From Sphingomonas sp. Ag1 (GTDB lineage Bacteria > Pseudomonadota > Alphaproteobacteria > Sphingomonadales > Sphingomonadaceae), in NCBI RefSeq assembly GCF_000980895.1, contig NZ_LAZX01000094.1:992001-1056000 (forward strand): a stretch of DNA of 64,000 nucleotides, read 5' to 3'. A program made the position numbers and the translations under genes. Under the pieces are notes generated by a model. It saw only the letters and a list, made by a program, of their open reading frames with translations. It was not told where the DNA came from and made no database searches. Positions 37,340 to 45,869 of the stretch are shown here, in pieces. Position 1 is the stretch's first letter. The number at the start of each line of letters is the position of its first letter.

Positions 37340-37681
37340 TCAATCCTTCTTGGCGGTCAGATGCTTGCTGAGATGCTTGTTCATCTCGAACATGCTCGCC
37401 GATTTCTTGCCGAAGATCTTCTCCAGCTTGTCGTCGGCGTTGATCTGCCGCCGGTCCTTGGCGTCCTGCAGGTCATTCTTCTTGATATAGTCCCAGACCT
37501 TGCTGACCACTTCGCTGCGCGGCAGGTCGGTCTTGCCGACGATCTCGGCCAGTTCGGCGGACGGGGTCACGGGCGCGGTGATGCCGCCGCGCGCGCCGCC
37601 GGCCGACTTCCCGGTCGACTTGACCTTCTTCTCGGCCGCCTTGGTTTCGTCCTTGCCGCGTTTTTCCGCCGTACGGGCCAT
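37340..37681 (-). CDS. SWIB/MDM2 domain protein
   Basis: 113 residues. A basic lysine-rich N-terminal tail (about 35 residues) resembles histone-like tails. The SWIB fold follows: LAEIVGKTDLPRSEVVSKVWDYIKKNDLQD and ADDKLEKIFGKKSASMFEMNKHLSKHL. Such small SWIB proteins occur in chlamydiae and many alphaproteobacteria and are thought to bind DNA or chromatin-like complexes; their job is unproven. ATG 37681 was preferred because GGAGG lies 9 bases upstream. A GGAAC sequence upstream resembles a stress promoter, but its -10 partner is imperfect. Confidence 0.85.
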   Translation of the reverse strand: MARTAEKRGKDETKAAEKKVKSTGKSAGGARGGITAPVTPSAELAEIVGKTDLPRSEVVSKVWDYIKKNDLQDAKDRRQINADDKLEKIFGKKSASMFEMNKHLSKHLTAKKD

Positions 37682-37929
37682 GATATTCATCCTCCTCTGC
37701 CACCCACCGCGCACTGGGCGGCGGAGCCACCGTCCTTAAGCGCCATCGCCCTTCATGGTTCCCTGTCGCTGGCGAGCGGCAGCCCCGGCGTGGCTGGCGG
37801 GCGGCAGGACGATGCGCATCCTCGCTGCGGTCGCGGGAACGCCGCGCCGCGCCGCCCGTTCGGTGAACCTCACTACAGCGGATGCAACCACCCGGCATGC
37901 GCCCCCGATCCGAAGCGGAGATTGCCGTA

Positions 37930-40900
37930 ATGACTCCGCGCGCCGACGTGCCCGCCCCGACGCTCAGCATCGCGGAGGCGAGCGCGGCGGTGGCGGAGCT
38001 TCTGGCCGACGCGAACGTCATCGTCGCCGTCGCCGACGAGACTCGCGCGCTGGCGTTGACGCGGATGGTCGCGGCGCTCGTCCCGGATGCGACCACCATG
38101 TTCTGCCCCGGCAGTGACGCGCTCCCCGGCGACAATGCCCCTGCCTCCCCCGCCAATGTCGGGCAGCGCGTGTCCGCGCTCCGTGCCATACGCCGCGCGC
38201 TGGAGGCGGAGGCGCCCGGCCGGATCGCGCTGATCACGTCGGGCGAGGCGCTCGCCCGCGCCTATCCGGCGCCTGCCGCCTTCGACGCCGAGCCCCCTTC
38301 CGTCGCCGTGGGTCAGCCATGCGATCTGGCGCAGTTGCACGACGACCTGCTGTCGCTCGGCTATGTCGCCGACGAACGCGTCGACGAGCCTGGCGAAGTC
38401 GCGCTGCGCGGCCAGGTGCTCGATGTCTTTCCCGCCGACAGCGACCTGCCGCTCAGGATCGAGGTCGTCGACGGCGTGATCGCCGGCATCCGCGGCTACG
38501 ACCCGGCGGACCAGCGCAGCACCGACGAAATGGAACGCCACGAACTCGGCCGCGTGATGGAGCCGCCGCTCGACGGCGATCGCACGACGCTGCTCGATCA
38601 CCTTCCCGGCGCGCTGGTGGTCGTCACCGCCGCGGCCGACGAGCGTCGCCGCCGCCTGCTGCTGCTCAGCGCGGATACGGCCAAGCGCGGCAGCCGCCGT
38701 GCTCCCGCCGACATGATCGCCGATGCCGCCTGGCAGAAGGCGCTGGCCGCCCGCGACGCTGCATCGCTCGACCGCGCCGGCGAGCCCCCCGCCCGCTTCG
38801 TCGAACAGCGCGCGCCGCTCGCCGCCTTCGCCCGCGCCGCGCAGGCCGCCATTGCCGACGGCGAGCGCGTCGTCCTCATCGGTGGCGAGCGGGACGTTCG
38901 TTTCCTCACCCGCCGCATCGAACAGCGGCTGAAGCTGACGGCCGAGGCGGTGGCGGATTGGGCCGGGGTCGGCGCCGCCGCGCCGGGCACCCTGCTGACC
39001 CTCACCGGCCCCGCCGACCAGGGCTTCCGCCGCGACGGCGTGCTCGCCATCGCCGCCGCCGACCTGATCGGCAGCCGGGCGGAGCGCGAGGACGGCAGCG
39101 CGCACCGCGTCGACCTGTCGCTGGTCCACAGCGCCGAGATCCGCGTCGGCGACACCGTCATCCATGAGGATCACGGCATCGGCGTCGTCGACGGGATCGA
39201 GCCGCTGCCCGCCGGCGAGGGGGTCGGCGGCGACACGATCAAGCTCATCTACGCCAAGGACGCCGTCCGCCTCGTTCCCGTCGCGGAGGCTGACCGCCTG
39301 TGGCGCTACGGCGCGGAGGACGACGCCGTCACGCTCGACACGCTCGACGGAAAGAGCTGGCACGACCGCCGCGGAGAGATTGCGGCCGCCATCGCCGAAA
39401 CCGCGCGCGGGCTGACCGAACTCGCGGAGAAGCGCGCCACCCGCACCGCCCCCGTGCTTGATCCCCCCGTCGCCGCCTATGAGCGGTTCGCCGCGGGCTT
39501 CCCCTTTTCCGAAACACCCGATCAGCTCGCCGCGATCGAGGCGGTACGCAACGACCTTTCCTCCGGCCGCCCGATGGACCGGCTGGTCATCGGCGACGTC
39601 GGCTTCGGCAAGACGGAGGTCGCGTTGCGCGCCGCCGCGCTCGCCGCGCTCGCCGGCAAGCAGGTGGCGATCGCCGCCCCCACCACCGTTCTCGCGCGCC
39701 AGCACCTCGAAAGCTTCACGGCACGGTTCGAAGGCACCGACGTGGTCGTCGCCGGCCTGTCGCGCCTCACCAGCGCGGCCGACAAGCGCCGCGTGAAGGC
39801 GGGGCTCGCCGACGGCAGTATCCATATCGTCATCGGCACCGGCGCGGTCGCCGGCAAGGGCGTCGCCTACAAGGATCTCGCGCTCGTCATTATCGACGAG
39901 GAACAGCGTTTCGGCACCGCCGACAAGAACAAGCTACAGGCATTATCCGCCGGGCATGTGCTGACGCTGTCCGCCACCCCCATCCCGCGCACGCTTCAGG
40001 CGGCGCTCGTCGGCCTGCGGCAATTGTCCGTCATTGCGACGCCCCCCGCGCGGCGCCAGCCGATCCGCACCGCCGTCTCCGCCTTCGCGCCCGAGACATT
40101 GCGCGCCGCGCTGCTGCGTGAGCGCGCGCGCGGCGGCCAGAGCTTCGTCGTGGTCCCGCGCATCGCCGACATGGCCCCGCTCGCGGAGAAGCTCGCCACG
40201 CTCGTTCCCGAGCTCGAGATCCTGCACGCGCATGGCAAGATGCCGGCCGCCGACATCGACGACACGATGGTCCGCTTCGGCCATGGCGACGGCGACGTGC
40301 TGCTCGCCACCAACATCATCGAGGCCGGGCTGGACGTGCCGCGCGCCAACACCATGGCGATCATCCACGCCGACCGGTTCGGCCTGTCGCAGCTTCACCA
40401 GTTGCGCGGCCGCGTCGGGCGCGGGCACCGCCGCGGTCAGGTGCTGCTGTTCACCGAGGCTGACGATGCGATCGCCCCGCGCACGCTGAAGCGGCTGCGC
40501 ACGCTGGAGGCGTTCGACCGGCTTGGCGCTGGCTTCGCGATCAGCGCGCGCGATCTCGACATGCGCGGCGCTGGCGACCTGCTCGGCGACACGCAGGCCG
40601 GGCACATGCGGCTGATCGGCGTCGAACTCTACCAGCAGTTGCTCGAGGACGCGCTGCGCACCGCGCGCGGCGAGACGGTGGAGCGATGGACGCCGGACCT
40701 TCGCCTCGGCATCGACGGCCGCCTGCCTGCCGAGTGGATCCCTGACGAGGATCTGCGCATCTCGCTCTACGCGCGCCTCGGCCGGCTGCGCAGCGATGCC
40801 GATCTCGACGCCTTCGAGGCGGAGTTGGAGGACCGCTTCGGCGAATTGCCGGAGGAAGCGGCGCTGCTCCTGTCGATTGCCCGGGTGCGGGAGCGCGCTC

Positions 40901-41085
40901 GCGCACTGGGCATCGCCCGGATCGACGCTGGCCCAGCCGCCATCGCCCTCACCCCCCGACGCGACGCACCGCCCGCGCTGGGCGAGATCGACGGCCTTGT
41001 CGAAAAGGATGGCCGCCTCCTCCTCAAGGAGCCGCATGAGGATGCGGCCGAGCGGCTGGAGCGGCTGGCGGCCCTGCTCGCCTGA
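37930..41085 (+). CDS. Mfd-family DNA translocase (transcription-repair coupling factor-like, short form)
   Basis: 1051 residues, about 100 shorter than typical Mfd. The UvrB-like N-terminal part is divergent and shortened. A CarD-like RNA polymerase interaction module starts near residue 411 (IHEDHGIGVVDGIEPLP), and the RecG-type motor follows: GDVGFGKTEVALRAA (motif I, about 554), APTTVLARQH, IIDEEQRFG (motif II), LSATPIPRTLQ (III), TNIIEAGLDVPRANT (V) and QLRGRVGRGHRRGQ (VI), then RGAGDLLGDTQAGHM. The C-terminal regulatory domain is shortened. recG and sdhE, common neighbours of true mfd in this group, are absent, so it may be a paralogue. ATG 37930 has GGAG upstream. Confidence 0.82.
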   Translation: MTPRADVPAPTLSIAEASAAVAELLADANVIVAVADETRALALTRMVAALVPDATTMFCPGSDALPGDNAPASPANVGQRVSALRAIRRALEAEAPGRIALITSGEALARAYPAPAAFDAEPPSVAVGQPCDLAQLHDDLLSLGYVADERVDEPGEVALRGQVLDVFPADSDLPLRIEVVDGVIAGIRGYDPADQRSTDEMERHELGRVMEPPLDGDRTTLLDHLPGALVVVTAAADERRRRLLLLSADTAKRGSRRAPADMIADAAWQKALAARDAASLDRAGEPPARFVEQRAPLAAFARAAQAAIADGERVVLIGGERDVRFLTRRIEQRLKLTAEAVADWAGVGAAAPGTLLTLTGPADQGFRRDGVLAIAAADLIGSRAEREDGSAHRVDLSLVHSAEIRVGDTVIHEDHGIGVVDGIEPLPAGEGVGGDTIKLIYAKDAVRLVPVAEADRLWRYGAEDDAVTLDTLDGKSWHDRRGEIAAAIAETARGLTELAEKRATRTAPVLDPPVAAYERFAAGFPFSETPDQLAAIEAVRNDLSSGRPMDRLVIGDVGFGKTEVALRAAALAALAGKQVAIAAPTTVLARQHLESFTARFEGTDVVVAGLSRLTSAADKRRVKAGLADGSIHIVIGTGAVAGKGVAYKDLALVIIDEEQRFGTADKNKLQALSAGHVLTLSATPIPRTLQAALVGLRQLSVIATPPARRQPIRTAVSAFAPETLRAALLRERARGGQSFVVVPRIADMAPLAEKLATLVPELEILHAHGKMPAADIDDTMVRFGHGDGDVLLATNIIEAGLDVPRANTMAIIHADRFGLSQLHQLRGRVGRGHRRGQVLLFTEADDAIAPRTLKRLRTLEAFDRLGAGFAISARDLDMRGAGDLLGDTQAGHMRLIGVELYQQLLEDALRTARGETVERWTPDLRLGIDGRLPAEWIPDEDLRISLYARLGRLRSDADLDAFEAELEDRFGELPEEAALLLSIARVRERARALGIARIDAGPAAIALTPRRDAPPALGEIDGLVEKDGRLLLKEPHEDAAERLERLAALLA

Positions 41086-41112
41086 CCGCTGGCGAGGCGG
41101 CCGGTCCGGCGA

Positions 41113-42315
41113 TCAGGCGGCGGCGGCGCGCGTCGGCCGCCGCCGGTCGAGCAGCAGCGACACCGCCCAGATCGCCAGCCCGCCCAGCGCCAGCGCCATC
41201 CCGACCCACCCGGTCGAGGTCCAGCCAAGCCCCGCGCTGATCGCCATCCCGCCCAGCCACGGCCCCAGCGCATTGGCGACGTTGAACGCGCTGTGGTTGA
41301 GCGCGGCGGCCAGCATCTGCGCCTCGCCCGCCACGTCCATCAGCCGCGTCTGGAGCACGCTGCCCAGCCCGCCGCCCATGCCGATCAGCACCACCACCCC
41401 CAAGATTGACCAGCTCTGCTGCGCCGCCATCGGATAGAGCGACAGCGACAAGGCGCTGAACGCCAGCGTCAGCCCCGCGGTGGTCATCAGCGCGCGGTCC
41501 GCGCCCCAGGCGCACAGGATCGTGCCCAGCGTCATGCCGACGCCAAACAGCGCCAGCGCCACCGGGATCAGCCCCGGCGCCCCCGTGACCGCGGTCATGG
41601 TGGAGGCAAGGTAGGTATAGACGCAGAACAACCCGCCAAAGCCGATCGCCCCGGTGGCGAGCGTCAACCACACCCGCCCGTTGCGCAGCGCGCCCAGCTC
41701 CCGCATCGGATTGGCCGTACGATCGGCCGGGGTGCGCGGCGCAAAGGCGAACAGCATCACCGCGGTCGCCACCGCCAGCAGCGCGACGATGCCGAAGCCC
41801 CAGCGCCAGCCGAGCGCCTGACCGACTACATTGGCGAAGGGCACGCCAGCGACGGTCGCCAGCGTCAGCCCCAGCATCATGCGCGATATCGCCTGGCTGC
41901 GCCGCTCGTGCGGCACCATGCCGGCAGCGACCAGCGCGCCGACCCCGAAAAAGGCGCCATGCGGCAATCCGCTGAGGAAACGGAACACCAGCATCCAGCC
42001 AAGGTCGGGCGCCAGCGCCGACAGCCCGTTGGCCAGCGCGAAGAAGCTCATCAGCGCGATCAGCAAGGTACGCCGCGCCATGCGCGCGCCCAGCACCGCC
42101 AGCAGCGGCGCACCGACGACAACGCCCAGCGCATATGTGCTGATGACATGCCCCGCCGTCGGCTCGTCGATCCCCAGCCCGCCGGCGAGCTGCGGCAGCA
42201 GGCTCATCGAGGCGAATTCGGTGGTGCCGATTGCGAAGCCGCCCATCGCGAGCGCCAGCAACGCCATGGGAACGTTGACGTGATGCCCGGCGGCGGCATT
42301 GGCAGGATGCGACAT
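41113..42315 (-). CDS. MFS transporter, DHA1 (AraJ-like) family
   Basis: 400 residues with about 12 membrane segments. It starts at ATG 42315 after CCTGAGG, just before the first segment (MALLALAMGGFAIGTTEF). GFAIGTTEFASMSLLPQ and LGARMARRTLLI are typical of the drug-efflux/sugar-efflux DHA1 group that includes AraJ and YdhP. The exported compound is unknown. The gene is convergent with the Mfd-like gene and divergent from the YihY gene. Confidence 0.9.
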   Translation of the reverse strand: MSHPANAAAGHHVNVPMALLALAMGGFAIGTTEFASMSLLPQLAGGLGIDEPTAGHVISTYALGVVVGAPLLAVLGARMARRTLLIALMSFFALANGLSALAPDLGWMLVFRFLSGLPHGAFFGVGALVAAGMVPHERRSQAISRMMLGLTLATVAGVPFANVVGQALGWRWGFGIVALLAVATAVMLFAFAPRTPADRTANPMRELGALRNGRVWLTLATGAIGFGGLFCVYTYLASTMTAVTGAPGLIPVALALFGVGMTLGTILCAWGADRALMTTAGLTLAFSALSLSLYPMAAQQSWSILGVVVLIGMGGGLGSVLQTRLMDVAGEAQMLAAALNHSAFNVANALGPWLGGMAISAGLGWTSTGWVGMALALGGLAIWAVSLLLDRRRPTRAAAA

Positions 42316-42538
42316 CCTCAGGCCCCGCACGCGGCGCAATGGCAAATGGCAATGGACACGCGGGCCCGTGACGGCGGCTGCATGCTGTTCTCCGATGGGG
42401 ATGTTGGCCGGGCTTCGCCAGGCGTCGGGCACTTCACCGTGCGTCTGCCGCCCGATTATCGTCATGCTGCACTGCAAAATCAACGCCGCCTGCCGGATCG
42501 CCATGGCTCAAGCCGCCTCGGCAATTCCCCGCGCCTGT

Positions 42539-42563
42539 GGAACGCTCGCCTGTCCAACCGGTT
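42539..42563 (+). promoter_or_regulatory. Putative EcfG (general stress sigma) promoter of the YihY gene
   Basis: GGAAC (42539-42543), 17 bases, then GTT (42561-42563) matches the alphaproteobacterial general-stress-response promoter form. Transcription would start near 42571, leaving a short leader with AGGGA for ATG 42589. Confidence 0.5.
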
Positions 42564-42588
42564 CGTCTGACACACAGGGATGGGATTG

Positions 42589-43902
42589 ATGACGCAGGCG
42601 ACGATCGATGGGGATGGGCACCGGCAGCCGACCGGACAGGATCACGGACATGCAGCAACGCGTCCCTGGGCGATCCCCGCGGGCGGCTGGAAAGACGTTG
42701 CGCTGCGCAGCTGGAAGGAATCCGGGCAGGACAATATCAGCCTGATCGCGTCGGGCGTCGCCTTCTGCGCCATCCTCGCCATGGTGCCGATGCTGGGCGC
42801 GGTGGTGCTCAGTTACGGTCTGATCGCGACCCCCGACACTGTGCTCGCCAATGTCCGCTCGCTCACCTCGGTCATGCCGGCCGAGGCTGCCCGGCTGATC
42901 GGCGAGCAGCTTGCCAATATCGTCAGCACGTCGGACGGGAAAAAGGGCTTTGGCCTCCTCATCGCGCTGGCGATCGCGCTCTACGGCGCCATGAAGGGCG
43001 CGACCGCGATCATCACCGCGCTCAACGTCGCTTATGATGAGGAGGAGACGCGCGGCTTCATCCACCTCAACCTCGTGGCGCTCGGCATCACTGCCTGCGC
43101 CGTGCTGGTCGCGGTGCTCGCCATCTTCTCGATCACCGCCATGGCGGCTGTCGAGACGCTATTTCCCGAGCTTCCCGCCCCGCTCGCCTTCCTCGCACGG
43201 CTGATACCCTATCTGCTGATGGCGGTGGTCGGCTCGGCAGCCGCCGCCAGCCTGTATCGGTTCGCGCCCAACCGCAGCCACGCGCGCTGGGTCTGGCTCA
43301 CACCGGGCTCGGTCCTCGCCGCCTTGTGCTGGGTGCTGATGACCTTTGGCTTTGGCATCTATGTCGCGAATTTCGGCAGCTATGACGCAACCTATGGCTC
43401 GCTCGGCGCCGCGGTGGTGACGCTCACCTGGCTGTATCTGTCGGCCTATGTCCTGCTGCTCGGCGCGGAGTTCAATTGCGAGCTTGAACGCCAGACGGCG
43501 CGCGACACCACCACTGGCCCGGAACAGCCGCTCGGCAGCCGCGGCGCGTTCGCTGCCGATACGGTGGCCGAGGGGCCGGAGGCGCAATCCGCCCCCGGGC
43601 TCGCCGCCCACCAGCAGCCCGCGCCCCCTTCCGCCGCAGCGAAGCCGGCCCGCGCCGCCCCACCCGCGCCGGGGATGCGCCAGAGCCTCCTCGCGGCGGA
43701 GGGCACCAATCGCGCCTTGCGCATCGCGCGGGTTGGAAAGGCCGGTCTTCTCCCCACCGCGCTTGCCACTTGCGGCCTCGCGCTGATCGGGCGGCGTGAC
43801 AAGGCGGCACTGGGCGTCACGCTTCTCGCCACGTCGGGCGGGTTGCGCTGGATCACGCGACCCAAGGCAAAGCCGGCCGCGCGGGGCAGCGCACGACGCT
43901 GA
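42589..43902 (+). CDS. YihY/BrkB-family inner-membrane protein
   Basis: 437 residues. About six membrane segments lie between residues 50 and 300 (ISLIASGVAFCAILAMVPML, FGLLIALAIALYGAMKGATA, LTWLYLSAYVLLLGAEFNCE). A long Pro/Ala-rich cytoplasmic tail contains a further weakly hydrophobic patch. The family was once called ribonuclease BN; its role is unknown. ATG 42589 was chosen since AGGGA is spaced 8 bases away; ATG 42580 is also in frame. The EcfG-like promoter suggests stress induction. Confidence 0.87.
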   Translation: MTQATIDGDGHRQPTGQDHGHAATRPWAIPAGGWKDVALRSWKESGQDNISLIASGVAFCAILAMVPMLGAVVLSYGLIATPDTVLANVRSLTSVMPAEAARLIGEQLANIVSTSDGKKGFGLLIALAIALYGAMKGATAIITALNVAYDEEETRGFIHLNLVALGITACAVLVAVLAIFSITAMAAVETLFPELPAPLAFLARLIPYLLMAVVGSAAAASLYRFAPNRSHARWVWLTPGSVLAALCWVLMTFGFGIYVANFGSYDATYGSLGAAVVTLTWLYLSAYVLLLGAEFNCELERQTARDTTTGPEQPLGSRGAFAADTVAEGPEAQSAPGLAAHQQPAPPSAAAKPARAAPPAPGMRQSLLAAEGTNRALRIARVGKAGLLPTALATCGLALIGRRDKAALGVTLLATSGGLRWITRPKAKPAARGSARR

Positions 43903-43926
43903 CCCCGCCGGCTGATCCCGCCGGGC

Positions 43927-44139
43927 TCAGGCCTTGCGCAATTCCTCGGGCTTGTGGATCGCCTCCTTGCCCGACTTGTCGCTCTTCACGCGATATTGCG
44001 GGTCCTTTTTGGTCGCCTTGGCGACATGCCCACCGGCTTTGGCGGTCGATGTCTCCTTGCGCACGACCTTGCCGTGCGTCTCGCCCTGCGGCGTGTCCCA
44101 TTTCACGTGATCGCCGGACGTGAAGGTCTTGTCGGTCAT
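43927..44139 (-). CDS. Small Tudor-fold protein, DUF2945 (hypervirulence-associated) family
   Basis: 70 residues, hydrophilic and basic. MTDKTFTSGDHVKWDTPQGETHGKVV and DPQYRVKSDKSGKEAIHKPEEL match the DUF2945 pattern. Function unknown; members are common near stress genes in alphaproteobacteria. It converges with the YihY gene with a 24-base gap. Confidence 0.85.
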   Translation of the reverse strand: MTDKTFTSGDHVKWDTPQGETHGKVVRKETSTAKAGGHVAKATKKDPQYRVKSDKSGKEAIHKPEELRKA

Positions 44140-44310
44140 GCGCCGCTCCTTGGCAGTGATGAGCGGCAAACGCGCCGCCCGGCATCCGTCTCCCGCATGC
44201 GTGCGGGCGCTGCGCCGTTTTCAAAGGCCGTGAACCGAATGCCTGACCAAAGGTTCTCCCCTGCGACCGGGGCGCCCGCCCCCTTTGCCCGATCGAGGAG
44301 TGCGTCGACC

Positions 44311-44844
44311 ATGGATCAAACCGCGACATTGGACCGCACCATCGCCCGAAAGGTCGCCGCCCGGCCGATCGGCACCGTCTCGATCCACCTGACGATCAAC
44401 GGCACGCCGCATGATCTGGCGGTCGAACCCTGGACGACGCTGCTCGATCTGGTGCGCGAAACGCTCGCCCTGACCGGCTCCAAAAAGGGCTGCGACCACG
44501 GCCAGTGCGGCGCCTGCACCATGCTGGTCGACGGCAAACGGATCAATTCCTGCCTCAAGCTCGCCGTCACCCTCGACGGCAGCGAGATCACCACGATCGA
44601 GGGCATGGGCAGCGCCGACAGCCTCCACCCGCTGCAGGCCGCCTTTATCGAGCGGGACGCCTTCCAGTGCGGCTATTGCACCCCGGGCCAGATCTGTTCG
44701 GCGCAGGGCCTCATCAACGAAGGGCAGGCGCGCAGCCGCGACGATGTGCGCGAATTGATGAGCGGCAACATCTGCCGCTGCGGCGCCTACACCAACATCG
44801 CCGACGCGGTGCTCGACGTGCTCGGGCAGGAGAAGCAGGCATGA
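44311..44844 (+). CDS. Molybdenum hydroxylase, [2Fe-2S] subunit (PaoA/YagT-like)
   Basis: The electron-transfer subunit of a xanthine oxidase family enzyme. 177 residues. The plant-type ferredoxin cluster motif is GCDHGQCGACTML; the helical second cluster domain has QCGYCTPGQI and GNICRCGAYTNI. Unlike E. coli PaoA, the N-terminus shows no twin-arginine signal, so the complex should stay in the cytoplasm. GAGGAG lies 10 bases upstream. The next gene starts within its stop codon (ATGA). Confidence 0.93.
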   Translation: MDQTATLDRTIARKVAARPIGTVSIHLTINGTPHDLAVEPWTTLLDLVRETLALTGSKKGCDHGQCGACTMLVDGKRINSCLKLAVTLDGSEITTIEGMGSADSLHPLQAAFIERDAFQCGYCTPGQICSAQGLINEGQARSRDDVRELMSGNICRCGAYTNIADAVLDVLGQEKQA

Positions 44845-45857
44845 TCCGCTTCGACTATGCCCGGCCCACGGCGGTCGCGGAGGCGGTGCGCGCCGCGGGG
44901 GACCAGCACGCCGCGTTCCTCGCCGGCGGCACCAACCTCGTCGATCTGATGAAGGAGAATGTCGCCCGGCCGCTCCACGTCATCGACATCAATCGCCTGC
45001 CGCTGGATCAGATCGAGGAACGGGAGGACGGCGGCCTGCGCCTCGGCGCGCTCGTCACCAATGCCGACACCGCCTACGACCTGCGCGTGCGACAGCATTA
45101 TCCCCTGCTGTCCTCCGCGATCCTCGCCGGCGCCTCGCCGCAGTTGCGCAACGCCGCCACCAATGGCGGCAACCTCAACCAGCGCACCCGCTGCTATTAT
45201 TTCTACGACGTCGACACGCCCTGCAACAAACGCAACCCCGGCGAGGGCTGCGGCGCGATTGGCGGGGTGAACCGGATCCACGCGATCCTCGGCGCCAGCC
45301 CGCAGTGCATCGCCACCCACCCCTCCGACATGTGCGTCGCGCTCGCCGCGCTGGAGGCGCAGGTACAGGTGACCGGCCCCGACGGCAGCCGCACCATCCC
45401 CTTCGCCGACTACCACCGCCTGCCCGACGATGAGCCGTGGCGCGACAACACGCTACGCCCCGGCGAACTGGTGACTGCGATCGACCTTCCGGCCGAGCGC
45501 TTCACGCACAATTACACCTACCTCAAGCTGCGCGATCGCCTGTCCTACGCCTTTGCGCTCGTCTCGGTCGCGGTGGCGATGCGGCTGGAGGACAATGGCC
45601 GCATCGGCGACGTGCGCATCGCGCTCGGCGGCGTCGCGCACAAGCCCTGGCGCCGGCGCGAGGCGGAAGAGGCGATCCGCAATGAGCCGCCGGGCGAAAA
45701 GGCGTTCGACACCGCAGCCCGCGCATTGCTCGCCGGCGCCCGCGGCCAGGGCGACAATGACTTCAAGATCGATCTCGCCCGCCGTGCGATCATGCGCGCG
45801 CTCGCCCAGGCCGCGGCCGGCACGCCGCAGTCGCAGATCGACAAGCGCATCGCCTGA
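44841..45857 (+). CDS. Molybdenum hydroxylase, FAD subunit with extra [4Fe-4S] site (PaoB/YagS-like)
   Basis: 338 residues of the CO dehydrogenase flavoprotein type. FLAGGTNLVDLMKE and ASPQLRNAATNGGNLNQRT bind FAD. A cysteine-bearing insertion (RCYYFYDVDTPCNKRNPG, EGCGAIGG, SPQCIATHPSD) provides the four-cysteine set that in PaoB holds an additional [4Fe-4S] cluster. It is translationally coupled to the preceding subunit and lies 12 bases before the molybdopterin subunit. Confidence 0.93.
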   Translation: MIRFDYARPTAVAEAVRAAGDQHAAFLAGGTNLVDLMKENVARPLHVIDINRLPLDQIEEREDGGLRLGALVTNADTAYDLRVRQHYPLLSSAILAGASPQLRNAATNGGNLNQRTRCYYFYDVDTPCNKRNPGEGCGAIGGVNRIHAILGASPQCIATHPSDMCVALAALEAQVQVTGPDGSRTIPFADYHRLPDDEPWRDNTLRPGELVTAIDLPAERFTHNYTYLKLRDRLSYAFALVSVAVAMRLEDNGRIGDVRIALGGVAHKPWRRREAEEAIRNEPPGEKAFDTAARALLAGARGQGDNDFKIDLARRAIMRALAQAAAGTPQSQIDKRIA

Positions 45858-45869
45858 GGAGCCGATACG

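Noticed and set aside
37873-39825. 650-codon minus-strand frame over the Mfd-like gene
   Set aside because: Antisense shadow caused by codon bias; the plus strand has all helicase motifs.
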